A DNA stretch of 64,000 bases. Source: Geodermatophilus obscurus (GTDB lineage Bacteria; Actinomycetota; Actinomycetes; Mycobacteriales; Geodermatophilaceae). The stretch's first letter is position 1, and each line of letters opens with the position of its first letter. Shown here piece after piece: positions 16,539 to 24,639 of this stretch. Location: positions 186,001 to 250,000 of the forward strand of contig NZ_FOWE01000006.1 in the NCBI RefSeq assembly GCF_900115395.1, written 5' to 3'. The translations under genes and the position numbers were made by a program. The notes beneath the pieces were generated by a model that was given only the letters and a program-made list of their open reading frames with translations, had not been told where the DNA came from and made no database searches.

Positions 16539-17969
16539 GTGTCGCGCCTGCCCGTGGTCGTCGTCGGCGCCGGCCCGGTCGGCACCACCGCCGCCCTGCT
16601 GCTGGCCCGGCGCGGGTGCCCGGTGCTCCTGCTGGACCGCCGGCCCGCCCCGCCCGCCGTCCCGCGGGCGGTGCACCTCGACGACGAGGCGCTGCGGGCG
16701 CTGGCCGACGCCGGCGTGGTCGAGGAGTTCCTCGCCGTCAGCCGGCCGATGGCCGGGCTGCGGCTGGTCGACGCCGGGCACCGGGTGCTCGCCGAGTTCC
16801 GCCGCGAGGCGGGCGCGGGCCGGCACGGCTGGCCGCAGGCCTCGATGTTCCACCAGCCCGACCTCGAGGCGGTGCTGCGGGCCGCCGTCGACCGCACGCC
16901 GGGGATCACGTCGTGCGCCCCGGCCGACGTGGTCGGGCTGGCGGAGGGGGACCGGTCCGTCACGGTGACGACGGCCGACGGTGCCTGCCTGGAGGCCGCG
17001 GCGGTGCTCGGCTGCGACGGTGCGCACAGCACCGTGCGGCGGCTGGTGGGCGGGCGGATGCGCGACCTGGGCCGGCCCGACCGGTGGCTCGTGGCCGACC
17101 TGCGCTCGCCGGCGCCGCTGCCGGTCTGGCCGGGCGTCCAGCAGGTGTGCGACCCGGCGCGCGCGGCGACGTTCATGCCGGTCAGCGGCGACCGCTACCG
17201 GTTCGAGGCGCGGCTGCGGCCGGGAGAGACCGCGGCCGGCCTCGCCGCCGACCTGCCGGCGCTGCTGGCCCCGTTCGGCGCCGAGCGGGCCGAGGTGGTC
17301 CGCGCCGCGGAGTACGTCTACCGGGCGCAGGTCGTCGACCGGTGGCGTCGCGGCCGGGTGCTCCTGGCCGGCGACGCCGCGCACCTCACCCCGCCGTTCG
17401 TCGGCCAGGGCCTGGGGCTGGGCCTGCGCGACGTGCACCAGGTGGCGTGGAAGCTGGCCGCCGTCGTGTCCGGGGAGGCCGGGGAGGACCTGCTCGACAC
17501 CCACGGGGCCGAGCGCGGCCCGCACGCCCGCACGCTGGTCCGGCTCGCCGCGCTCGTCGGGCGGCTGATGACCGGCGGGGGAGCGGGCGCCGTCCCGGTG
17601 CGCCGGACGGTGCTGGCCGCCGTCGGGCGGGTGCCGGCGCTGGCCGCCTACGCCACCGACAGCCGGACGCCGCCCCTGCACCGCGGCCCGCTGGTCGACC
17701 GGGGCGGCCGGGCTGGGCGCCGGCTGGTCGGCACCCTCGTGCCGCGGGCCCGGGTCCGCGTCGACGGGCGGGAGTGCCGGCTCGACGACGTCCTCGGCAC
17801 CGGGACGGCCGTGCTCGCGGCGGTCGCGGCCGGCCGGGTCGCCGTCACCGCGGGCGGGCGGCGCACCGAGGCCGACGACGTCGACGGCGTGCTCACCGCG
17901 TGGCTGCGCGCCGGGCGGGCGCGCTTCGCCGTCGTCCGTCCCGACCGGGTGGTGCGTGCGGCGGGCTGA
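16539..17969 (+). CDS. FAD-dependent aromatic monooxygenase (MhpA/PheA-like)
   Basis: A 476-residue flavoprotein hydroxylase of the class A monooxygenase family. The FAD-binding GAGPVG is at the N-terminus (residues about 8-13), the second FAD motif GDAAHLTPPFVGQG lies near residue 281 and GCDGAHSTVR near 159. The length is shorter than MhpA (about 550), with a reduced C-terminal thioredoxin-like part. Substrate is likely an aromatic or polyketide-like ring but cannot be fixed. GTG at 16539 lies 6 bases after the GAGACT -10-like box at 16527-16532, the leaderless pattern seen repeatedly here; an ATG at 16482 would overlap the divergent sortase start. It stands alone, without neighbouring catabolic genes. 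Confidence 0.82.
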   Translation: MSRLPVVVVGAGPVGTTAALLLARRGCPVLLLDRRPAPPAVPRAVHLDDEALRALADAGVVEEFLAVSRPMAGLRLVDAGHRVLAEFRREAGAGRHGWPQASMFHQPDLEAVLRAAVDRTPGITSCAPADVVGLAEGDRSVTVTTADGACLEAAAVLGCDGAHSTVRRLVGGRMRDLGRPDRWLVADLRSPAPLPVWPGVQQVCDPARAATFMPVSGDRYRFEARLRPGETAAGLAADLPALLAPFGAERAEVVRAAEYVYRAQVVDRWRRGRVLLAGDAAHLTPPFVGQGLGLGLRDVHQVAWKLAAVVSGEAGEDLLDTHGAERGPHARTLVRLAALVGRLMTGGGAGAVPVRRTVLAAVGRVPALAAYATDSRTPPLHRGPLVDRGGRAGRRLVGTLVPRARVRVDGRECRLDDVLGTGTAVLAAVAAGRVAVTAGGRRTEADDVDGVLTAWLRAGRARFAVVRPDRVVRAAG

Positions 17970-17986
17970 GTGGGTAGGGGCCGGTC

Positions 17987-18229
17987 ATGCAGATCGACAA
18001 GGCACAGATCCTCCAGCTGCTGCAGTCCCAGGGGCAGGACGACAAGGCGCAGCAGGCCGACCAGGAACTGCCCGGTCAGGTCGACACCGACCAGCACGCG
18101 GGCATCCTGCAGAAGCTCGGCCTCGACCCGATGGACCTGGTCAAGATGCTCGGCGGTGGCGGTGGCGGCGGGGGCGGCGGCCAGGGCGGCGGCATCGGCG
18201 GCGCGATCGGCGGCATCCTCGGCAGGTAG
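17987..18229 (+). CDS. Small glycine-rich protein of unknown function
   Basis: An 80-residue protein with a charged, Gln- and Asp-rich N-terminal helix (QIDKAQILQLLQSQGQDDKA), a second helix (HAGILQKLGLDPMDLVKML) and a C-terminal tail of glycine runs ending IGGAIGGILGR. I do not recognise a named family. The tail resembles glycine-zipper membrane-associating segments. A purine-rich GTAGGGG lies about 8 bases before the ATG. A 45-base palindrome follows within 14 bases of the stop. Confidence 0.6.
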   Translation: MQIDKAQILQLLQSQGQDDKAQQADQELPGQVDTDQHAGILQKLGLDPMDLVKMLGGGGGGGGGGQGGGIGGAIGGILGR

Positions 18230-18242
18230 CCAGGACCCTCCC

Positions 18243-18287
18243 GTGCACTTCCGCGGATCTGCACCGTGCAGGTCCGCGGAAGTGCAC
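18243..18287 (+). terminator. 45-base near-perfect palindrome
   Basis: Left arm 18243-18257 (GTGCACTTCCGCGGA) is perfectly complementary to 18273-18287, and an inner CTGCAC/GTGCAG pair surrounds a single central C at 18265. Only one pair (18258/18272) mismatches, and it would be a U-G pair in RNA. It is a strong terminator candidate for the glycine-rich gene. A second hairpin starting with the same GTGCAC closes the interval at 18644-18691. Confidence 0.7.
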
Positions 18288-18350
18288 ATCCCCGTGACCG
18301 CCGCACCGGCCGGTGGTCACGCCGGGACACAGGCACCCCCTAGCGTGTGA

Positions 18351-18641
18351 TGCACGGCGGCCAGCGAGGACGAGACGTTCCGCGGCGGGTTCGTCGCCTC
18401 CCTGGGCAAGCCGTGGGCCTGGGCGGACGGACTGCAGCACTTCCCCGTCCACCACGAGGTCTGGTCCCGCGACCTCCACCAGCACGCGACCGCCCTGATC
18501 GCGATGGGCGACGAGGCGGCCGCCGAGCGCGCGCTGGACCACCTCTGGACGGTGCAGCAACGCCCCGACGGGTCTGCCAGGACTGACCGGGACCGGCCTC
18601 CCGGGCACGTCCGCGGACGGGCCCGGACCGGGCGCCCGTGA
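18351..18641 (+). pseudogene. Relic of a GH15-type glucoamylase gene
   Basis: One frame encodes a fragment that reads like the conserved core of glucoamylase-family glycoside hydrolases: FRGGFVASLGKPWAWADGL, HHEVWSRDLHQHATALIAMG and ERALDHLWTVQQRPDG. Homology begins directly after a stop at 18348-18350 and ends abruptly at PDGS, after which the frame runs into unrelated, arginine-rich sequence until TGA at 18639-18641. There is no start codon in frame before the homologous part, and both ends of the enzyme (normally 600 or more residues) are gone. A TAGCGT box at 18341-18346 is all that remains upstream. The relic sits between two long hairpins. Confidence 0.72.
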
Positions 18642-18643
18642 GC

Positions 18644-18691
18644 GTGCACCCGTCGGGGCTTCCGCCCCACCCGGGACCCCGACGGGTGCAC
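18644..18691. terminator. Long hairpin after the glucoamylase relic
   Basis: Perfect 15-bp arms (GTGCACCCGTCGGGG at 18644-18658 and its complement at 18677-18691) with an 18-base loop. It lies 15 bases before the stop of the convergent SRPBCC gene, so it can serve that gene too. Confidence 0.65.
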
Positions 18692-18705
18692 AGCCGGCGA
18701 CCGCG

Positions 18706-19167
18706 TCAGGCCTCGGCGATGCGCTTGACGGCGGCCAGCGTCGCCGGGATGCCCTCGTGCGCCGCCCGGGTCCGCGCCTGCACCTGGGCGGGCGCGTCGT
18801 CGCCGTAGCGCTCCGCCATGAACGCCAGCCCGTCGGGCAGGAACGCCCACGACTCGGTGAGCCGGGTGCCGCCCCCGACCGGCTCGAGCGTGTAGCCCCA
18901 GCGCGCCCGCGAGCCGCCGACCAGCCAGGCGAACTCCCGGCCGCGGTCGGCCGCGGCCACCAGGCTGCGCGTCTCCCACGTCCGCTCCGGCGTCACGTTG
19001 CGGCCGGTGAACCAGTCGCCCACCCGCCCGGTCGCGCCCTCGTCCCACCAGCAGGCCACGCAGACCGGGCTCCACTCACCGGTGCGGGTCACGTCGCTGA
19101 CGAGGTCGTAGAGCTCCTCCGGGCCGACGGCGACGACGACGGAGTCCGAGTGCGTCAGGTCGGGCAT
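18706..19167 (-). CDS. SRPBCC-family polyketide cyclase/lipid-binding-like protein
   Basis: A 153-residue START/SRPBCC-fold protein: an N-terminal strand VVVAVGPEELYDLVSDVTRTGEWSP, a central WETRSLVAAADRGREFAW, and a C-terminal helix GIPATLAAVKRIAEA. These proteins bind hydrophobic ligands; this subgroup is often called polyketide cyclase/dehydrase but most members have no known substrate. The ATG at 19167 is 7 bases from a CAGACT -10-like box on its strand, so it is probably leaderless. It is divergent from the class V aminotransferase and shares a mirrored promoter with it, suggesting joint control. Confidence 0.8.
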   Translation of the reverse strand: MPDLTHSDSVVVAVGPEELYDLVSDVTRTGEWSPVCVACWWDEGATGRVGDWFTGRNVTPERTWETRSLVAAADRGREFAWLVGGSRARWGYTLEPVGGGTRLTESWAFLPDGLAFMAERYGDDAPAQVQARTRAAHEGIPATLAAVKRIAEA

Positions 19168-19171
19168 GCCG

Positions 19172-19217
19172 CCGAGTCTGCCGTCGGCCGTGCTCGGCGG
19201 CAGACTCGGTGGCGATG
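19172..19217. promoter_or_regulatory. Mirrored divergent promoters in an inverted repeat
   Basis: CCGAGTCTGCCG (19172-19183) is the exact complement of CGGCAGACTCGG (19198-19209). Read outward, each arm gives GGCAGACTCGG(C/T)GGC and then an ATG, at 19167 on the minus strand and 19215 on the plus strand. CAGACT would be the -10 box 7-8 bases before each start, making both genes leaderless with nearly identical promoters. Confidence 0.6.
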
Positions 19218-20435
19218 AGCACCCTGAGCACGGCCTACGACGTCGCCGCCGTCCGGGCGGACCTCCCCGCGCTGGCCGCCGGCGCCGCGCACTTCGACGG
19301 GCCCGGCGGCTCGCAGGTGCCGCGCCAGGTCGCCGAGGCGGTGGCCGCCACCCTCACCTCGCCGATCGCCAACCGCGGGCAGGTCACCGCGGCCGAGCGC
19401 GCCGCCGACGCGATCGTGCTCGCCGCCCGGGCCGCCGTGGCCGATCTGGTCGCGGGCGACCCGGGCGGGGTCGTGTTCGGCCGGTCGATGACCGCCCTGA
19501 CCTACGAGTTCTCGCGCACGCTGGCCGCCGGCTGGGGCCCGGGCGACGAGGTCGTGGTCACCCGGCTCGACCACGACGCCAACGTGCGGCCGTGGGTGCA
19601 GGCCGCGGCCGCGCGGGGGGCCACCGTCCGCTGGGCCGACCTCGACCCGGCCACCGGCGAGCTGACCCCCGAGGCGCTCGGGACCGTGCTGTCCGACCGC
19701 ACCCGGCTGGTCGCCCTGACCGGGGCGAGCAACCTCATCGGCACCCGCCCCGACGTCGCCGCGCTCACCGCCCTGGCCCACGGGGCCGGGGCGCTCGCCT
19801 ACGTCGACGGTGTGCACCTGACCGCGCACGCGCCGGTCGACGTCGCCGCGCTCGGCGCCGACCTCTACGCCTGCTCGCCGTACAAGTTCCTGGGCCCCCA
19901 CCTGGGCTGCCTCGTCGCCGCGCCGTCGCTCCTGGAGACGCTGCACCCGGACAAGCTGCTGCCCTCCACCGACGCCGTCCCCGAGCGGTTCGAGCTCGGT
20001 ACGCTGCCCTACGAGCTGCTGGCCGGCACCACCGCCGCGGTCGACTTCCTGGCCGCGCTCGGCGGGACCGACGGCGACCGGCGCGCGCGGCTGGTCGCGG
20101 GCATGTCCGCCGTCGAGGCGCACGAGGACCGGCTGCGCGAGCGCATCGAGGCCGAGCTCGCGGAGCTGCCCGGGGTGACGCTGTGGTCGCGGGCGCGGCA
20201 CCGGACGCCCACCCTGCTGCTCACCGCCGCCGCCCGGCCCGCCGCCGAGGTGTCCCGGGCGCTGGCCGCGCGGGGGGTCAACGCGCCGGCGGGCAGCTTC
20301 TACGCGATCGAGGTGTCCCGGCGGCTGGGGCTCGGCGACGCCGGCGGGCTGCGGATCGGCCTGGCGCCCTACACCGACGACGCCGACGTCGACCGCCTGC
20401 TCGAGGGGTTGCGCGCCGAGCTCGGCAGCGCCTGA
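19215..20435 (+). CDS. Cysteine desulfurase-like class V aminotransferase
   Basis: A 406-residue PLP enzyme of the class V fold, closest to the VC1184-type cysteine desulfurase-like group. The substrate-binding HFDGPGGSQVP is near the N-terminus; RLDHDANVRPW and the PLP contact VDGVHLTAHAPVDVAAL follow; the Schiff-base lysine is in CSPYKFLGPHLG (about residue 222). The C-terminal small domain ends GGLRIGLAPYTDDADVDRLL. No scaffold or sulfur-acceptor gene is adjacent, so cysteine desulfurase, aminotransferase or another lyase activity are all possible. ATG 19215 is preferred over GTG 19209 because the latter would overlap the -10 arm. Confidence 0.85.
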   Translation: MSTLSTAYDVAAVRADLPALAAGAAHFDGPGGSQVPRQVAEAVAATLTSPIANRGQVTAAERAADAIVLAARAAVADLVAGDPGGVVFGRSMTALTYEFSRTLAAGWGPGDEVVVTRLDHDANVRPWVQAAAARGATVRWADLDPATGELTPEALGTVLSDRTRLVALTGASNLIGTRPDVAALTALAHGAGALAYVDGVHLTAHAPVDVAALGADLYACSPYKFLGPHLGCLVAAPSLLETLHPDKLLPSTDAVPERFELGTLPYELLAGTTAAVDFLAALGGTDGDRRARLVAGMSAVEAHEDRLRERIEAELAELPGVTLWSRARHRTPTLLLTAAARPAAEVSRALAARGVNAPAGSFYAIEVSRRLGLGDAGGLRIGLAPYTDDADVDRLLEGLRAELGSA

Positions 20436-20590
20436 CGGGGAACGGGACCGACCGCCTCGGGGGGCTGCGGACGGGCACGACGCGAGCTACCGTCAGTGAC
20501 CGACCACGCACGGGGGGGTCGCCCTCGGTCCGTCGACGCCTGTCCGCGCGGAAGGTCGGTCATGCCCTCCCCGTCCCCTGCCGTGCTCCC

Positions 20591-21559
20591 GTGAGACTCG
20601 AGCTGCGGCACGCCGACGTCGTGACGTGCATCGCCGCCGCCGGCAGCATCTCCGCGGCCGCGGCGGAGATGTCGGTGCCCCAGCCGAGCCTCACCACCCA
20701 GCTGCGCCGGATCGAGCGGGTCCTGGGCGGGCCGCTGTTCGTGCGCTCCCGGACCGGCGTCTCGCCCACCCCGCTCGGGGAGCGGCTGATCCCGATGATG
20801 GCCGACCTCGTGCGCCGGTCGGAGGCGATCGTGCTGGCCGCCCGGGACCGGACGCCGGTGCTGCGCCTGGGCGTGCCCGAGTGGACGCCGGTGGCGCTGC
20901 GCCGGGCCGTCGACGCCGCGCTCCCGGGCGTGGAGGTCCAGTCGACGACGCTGCGCGCCGGCACCGCCGTGGCCGCCGTCGCCCAGGGCGCGCTGACCGC
21001 CGCGCTGCACGTCCGGGCCGACCCCGACGGCGGGTCACGGCCGGGACCGGCCGAGGGCACGCGCAGCGTCGTGGTCGGGGCCGAGCCGGTGTGGCTGGCG
21101 CTGCCGGACGAGCACCCCTGGGCCACCCAGCCCGCCGTCGTCCCCGAGCAGCTCGGCGAGCTGCGCTGGGTGCTGCGGGCCGGCGACTCCTGGTTCGGCC
21201 CGGTCGAGACCTGGCTGATGCGCCGCTTCGGCGTCGTCCCCTCCCCGGTGGTGCACCGGGCCGGCGGCCAGCGCGAGGCGCTGGAGTGGGTGGCCTCGGC
21301 CTCGGTCGCCGCGCTGGTGGGCGGGGCGGCGTCCGCGCCGGGCGTGACGGTGGTGCCCCTGCCGTCACCGGCCGTGCTCGAGGTGGTGCTGGTGCACCGC
21401 GACGACGGGCTCGCCGAGCCGCTGCGCGGCCGGCTGGTCGGTGCGCTGCGGGGCCACTGGTCCGGGTGGGCGCACGAGCGGCCGCCCTACGGGCGGTGGC
21501 TGCGCGACCACCTGCACGAGCACCCCGAGCTCGCCGGGTCCCTCGGCGGGCTCCGCTGA
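20591..21559 (+). CDS. LysR-family transcriptional regulator
   Basis: A 322-residue regulator with an N-terminal winged HTH (residues 1-60: LRHADVVTCIAAAGSISAAAAEM, PQPSLTTQLRRIERVLGGPLF, SPTPLGERL) and a periplasmic-binding-like effector domain (about 85-300). The C-terminus carries an unusual WSGWAHERPPYGRWLRDHLHEH extension. GTG 20591 places the HTH at the usual position. A TACCGT box at 20488-20493 would give a leader of about 90 bases. LysR proteins usually control a divergent neighbour, but here the upstream gene runs the same way, so the target is unclear. Confidence 0.83.
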   Translation: MRLELRHADVVTCIAAAGSISAAAAEMSVPQPSLTTQLRRIERVLGGPLFVRSRTGVSPTPLGERLIPMMADLVRRSEAIVLAARDRTPVLRLGVPEWTPVALRRAVDAALPGVEVQSTTLRAGTAVAAVAQGALTAALHVRADPDGGSRPGPAEGTRSVVVGAEPVWLALPDEHPWATQPAVVPEQLGELRWVLRAGDSWFGPVETWLMRRFGVVPSPVVHRAGGQREALEWVASASVAALVGGAASAPGVTVVPLPSPAVLEVVLVHRDDGLAEPLRGRLVGALRGHWSGWAHERPPYGRWLRDHLHEHPELAGSLGGLR

Positions 21560-21578
21560 GGCCGGCCCGGCTGCCGGC

Positions 21579-22973
21579 TCAGGCGGTGCCGTAGCGCTCG
21601 AGGACGGTGGCGCCGATGCGCCGCCCGCACGCCAGCCCCTGCTCGTTGGCGTTGCGGTAGTGGATGCCGCCGTAGAGACGCGACACCGCGGCCTCCTCCG
21701 CGGCCGCCCCGAAGGTCGGGTAGGAGCGGGCCGGGGCGCCGGTGGGCGACGGGTCGCTGAACGGCGCGTCCCCCAGGACGCCGCTGAGCACGGTCGCCGC
21801 GGCGCCGGACTGGGTCGCGTGGCCGCTGGTGTACTCCGGGAAGCACGGCGTGGGCACCGGGGAGAGCCACTGCGGGTCGCCGAGGTGGCGGCGGACGTAG
21901 GTCAGCGGCCGCAGCACGTCGGTGCGGAACTTGCTGGCCCAGCAGGACACGAACGCGTCGTGCTGGGACACCCCGAGCAGCAGCAGCGTGTGGGCGGCCA
22001 GGTCGAGGTCGGCGCCGCGCTCCTGCAGGGCCCGCGAGGTGATGCACAGCCAGTGCCCCGGCGGGCTGATCGTCCACTTCCCGTCGGCCCAGTGCCGCGC
22101 GATCGCCCGCTGGTCGTCGGTGAGCGCCGCCACGGTGTCCCGGACCTCGACGGCCAGCCGGTACCGCTCGCTGCCCGGGTCGGTCGAGAAGGGCGGCGGG
22201 TCGGCGGGGACGTCCACCTCCGCCAGCGCCAGGGTGGGCTTGGCGCCCCAGTGCGGGAGGACGGCCTGCTCGTGGTCCGGCGGGGTCGGCTCCCAGGAGT
22301 GCGGGCCCGGCGGTCGCACGGGCCGCACCTCGGCCGCGGGCACGGCCATGACCCGCACGTACCAGTCGAGGACGGCGGCCCCGATCGCCGCACCCGCCTC
22401 GCGGGCGGGTCCGCGGGACGCGGCCGGAGCCCGCTCGATCGCCGCCTCGGCCTCGGTGACGGCGGTGACGAGGACGGGGCCGGCGGAGTCGAGGTAGCGG
22501 CGCGGCAGCAGCCAGGCCAGGGCCGCGTCGGCGGTGAGCGCCGGGTCGGCGGAGGTCGGGCCGGGCAGCCGGAGCTGCTCCAGCGGGCCCGGGACGACGA
22601 CCGCGCCGGGGCGGGCCGCGGCGGCCAGCACGATCCCCAGGACGGCGAACATCTCCGCCGCCGCCGGTGCCGGCGCGCCGTGCGCCTTCACCAGCGCCAG
22701 GTGGTGGCCGACCCAGCGGTGGGCGACGTCGGCCGGGACGCCGACCGCCGGCCGGGCGTCGGCCCGGGGTCGCGGGCGTACCGGCGCCGTGTCCTGCCCG
22801 GCCAGCCAGGCGCCGGTGCCGATCCCCGCCACCCCCAGCAGCCCGGCGCCGAGCAGGGTGCGCCGGGTGAGCACGCGGCGGCCGGCCGGGGCGTCGTCCC
22901 CGGGACGGCCCGCCGGGTCCGGTGGCACGGGCGCACCGGTCACGGGGTCGCCGGTCACGGAGTCGCCGGTCAC
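21579..22973 (-). CDS. Tat-exported vanadium-dependent haloperoxidase / PAP2-like enzyme
   Basis: A 464-residue secreted enzyme of the vanadium haloperoxidase/acid phosphatase superfamily. The vanadate or phosphate site is intact: KFRTDVLRP (K-x6-RP), TSGHAT (variant of PSGH) and SRLYGGIHY (SR-x5-H). A twin-arginine signal (TRRTLLGAGLLGVAGIGTGAWLAG, cut here to its core RRTLLGAG) lies at residues about 35-60, so folded export is expected. Before it are three near-identical repeats VTGDSVTGDPVTGAP. The GTG start at 22973 overlaps the stop of the parvulin lipoprotein gene by 4 bases, coupling them. Whether it oxidises halides or removes phosphate cannot be decided by eye; the family includes bacterial members of both kinds. 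Confidence 0.82.
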   Translation of the reverse strand: MTGDSVTGDPVTGAPVPPDPAGRPGDDAPAGRRVLTRRTLLGAGLLGVAGIGTGAWLAGQDTAPVRPRPRADARPAVGVPADVAHRWVGHHLALVKAHGAPAPAAAEMFAVLGIVLAAAARPGAVVVPGPLEQLRLPGPTSADPALTADAALAWLLPRRYLDSAGPVLVTAVTEAEAAIERAPAASRGPAREAGAAIGAAVLDWYVRVMAVPAAEVRPVRPPGPHSWEPTPPDHEQAVLPHWGAKPTLALAEVDVPADPPPFSTDPGSERYRLAVEVRDTVAALTDDQRAIARHWADGKWTISPPGHWLCITSRALQERGADLDLAAHTLLLLGVSQHDAFVSCWASKFRTDVLRPLTYVRRHLGDPQWLSPVPTPCFPEYTSGHATQSGAAATVLSGVLGDAPFSDPSPTGAPARSYPTFGAAAEEAAVSRLYGGIHYRNANEQGLACGRRIGATVLERYGTA

Positions 22974-23962
22974 GGGGTCACCGTCCCGCCGGCGCGGTCC
23001 CAGTCGCCGAGGTCGTCCCGGACGTCGACGTCGACGCCGGCGCGCACCCCGGCCACCCACTCCGCGTAGGCGGCGTCCTGCTGCTGCTCGGCGAGCTGCT
23101 CGGTGATCAGCCCGGACACCTCCTCGAGCGTCGCGGGTGCGCGCACCTCGATGACGTGCCAGCCGAAGGGGGTGGACACCGGCTCGAGCAGGCCCGGACC
23201 GGTGGCGTTCTCCACCGCCTGGTCGAAGGCCGCGACGTACTGGTCCTCGATCCAGGGACCGAGGTCGCCGCCGGAGGCCGCCGAGGCCTGGTCCAGCGAC
23301 CGCTCGCGGGCGAGGGTGGCGAAGTCGGCCCCGGCGCGCAGCTCGGCCAGCGCGGCCGCGGCCTCCTCCGGCGAGGCCACGAGCACGTGCGCGACGCGCT
23401 TGCGTCCCTGCCACTCCGCGGCGTGGGCCTGCGCGACCTGCTCGGGCGCGACGGCCGGCGCGCCCAGCAGGTCCTCGACCTCCTCGCGCAGCAGGTCCTC
23501 GCCCAGCTGGGCGCGGACCTCCTCCTCCGGGTAGCCGCGCTCGGCGAGGAACGCCGCCCAGGCGTCCGGCCCGCCGCCGAGCTGCTCCTCGGCGAGCCGG
23601 TCGACGTGGGCGTCGAGCTCCTCGTCGGTCACCTCGGCACCGAGGTCGGGAGCGGCCGCCGACACCACGCGGACCTCGATGAGCTGGGCGAGGACGTCGG
23701 CCCGCAGCCGGTTCTCGACGGCCGCGTCGGTGGCGATCGCGGCCGAGACGTCGGGGTCGGAGGTCACCGTGGCCAGCCGGCGGTCGAGCTCGGCCTGTTC
23801 GACCGGCCGCCCGTCGACGACGGCGGCCGGCCCCGCGCTCCCGGCCGCGTCGCCGCCCGACGTGCAGGCGGTCGTGAGCAGGACGGCGGCGGTCAGGACG
23901 GCGGGCAGGACGGCGGCAGGGCGGCGGGAGAGGGCGGTGGGGCGCGGTCGGAGGTGCGACAT
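22970..23962 (-). CDS. Parvulin/SurA-like peptidyl-prolyl isomerase lipoprotein
   Basis: A 330-residue exported folding factor. The signal ends in LLTTAC, a plausible lipobox giving a lipidated cysteine near residue 33. Residues about 45-180 form a SurA/trigger-factor-like helical N-domain (VVDGRPVEQAELDRRL, LRADVLAQLIEVRVV) and residues about 190-285 a parvulin PPIC domain (RVAHVLVASPEEAAAAL, RERSLDQASAASGGDLG, TPFGWHVIEV). ATG 23962 is the only start giving a complete signal. The gene overlaps the Tat-exported haloperoxidase by 4 bases, which suggests it helps fold exported proteins, perhaps that enzyme (inference; Tat cargo is normally already folded). Confidence 0.87.
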   Translation of the reverse strand: MSHLRPRPTALSRRPAAVLPAVLTAAVLLTTACTSGGDAAGSAGPAAVVDGRPVEQAELDRRLATVTSDPDVSAAIATDAAVENRLRADVLAQLIEVRVVSAAAPDLGAEVTDEELDAHVDRLAEEQLGGGPDAWAAFLAERGYPEEEVRAQLGEDLLREEVEDLLGAPAVAPEQVAQAHAAEWQGRKRVAHVLVASPEEAAAALAELRAGADFATLARERSLDQASAASGGDLGPWIEDQYVAAFDQAVENATGPGLLEPVSTPFGWHVIEVRAPATLEEVSGLITEQLAEQQQDAAYAEWVAGVRAGVDVDVRDDLGDWDRAGGTVTP

Positions 23963-24033
23963 GGGACGGGGCACGGCTCCTCTCGGGTTCCGGAGGTGCC
24001 GGGGCGGGTCGACCCGCCCCGGCACCGGCCGGG

Positions 24034-24558
24034 TCAGTTGACCTTGACGATCTGGCCGCAGGAGCGGATCTGGAACGTCTGCGGCCGGATGTCGCCCGGC
24101 TGCGGCAGGATCGGCACGTTGGCCCGGCGGATCGACACCGTGTTGACCTGGTCGATCGTCGTGGTCGGCTGGGTGCCGGCCAGGCTGCGGTTGCTGCCGA
24201 GGACCGGCAGCCAGGCGCCGATGAACATCCGCAGCGTCGAGGTGTTCGGGTCGCCGAGCGTGCCGTCGTCGGCGCACGGCGGGACGCCGTTCGTCGCGAC
24301 CGGCACGGAGTTCACGCCGTAGCCCAGCGACACGTACTGGCTGAGCGGGTTGAAGCCGGTGCCGCTGCCGACGGCGCTGTAGCCGAGGCCGCCGGGGTTG
24401 GCGACGAGGGTCACGGTCGCCCGCTCCACCGCGCCGGCGGCCACCGGGACGATGTCCACGGTCGCGGTCTGGGTCGGGGCGGCCGAGGCGGGCGAGGCGA
24501 GGGCCAGCGGGACAGTGCAGGCCGCGGCGGCGAGGACGGACAGGAGCTTGGTGCGCAT
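24034..24558 (-). CDS. Small secreted protein of unknown function
   Basis: A 174-residue protein with a clear Sec signal (residues 1-27, MRTKLLSVLAAAACTVPL then ALASPASAA, cleavage after ASA). The mature part is Thr/Val/Pro-rich and likely all-beta, with two cysteines (PPCADD and RSCGQ) that could form one disulfide. No family is recognised. It ends 72 bases before the parvulin gene on the same strand and may share its transcript. GC content and codon use match neighbours. Confidence 0.7.
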   Translation of the reverse strand: MRTKLLSVLAAAACTVPLALASPASAAPTQTATVDIVPVAAGAVERATVTLVANPGGLGYSAVGSGTGFNPLSQYVSLGYGVNSVPVATNGVPPCADDGTLGDPNTSTLRMFIGAWLPVLGSNRSLAGTQPTTTIDQVNTVSIRRANVPILPQPGDIRPQTFQIRSCGQIVKVN

Positions 24559-24639
24559 GACGGGGGACCTCTCGGGGAGAGCGGGCGACGGGGGAGCGGT
24601 GGTGTCCGGCTGCGAGGGGAGGGGAGCCGGGCGCCTGCC

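Noticed and set aside
18313..18608. Short overlapping frames over the glucoamylase relic as real genes
   Set aside because: Only one frame has protein homology and it lacks a start codon; the others are by-products of GC-rich sequence.
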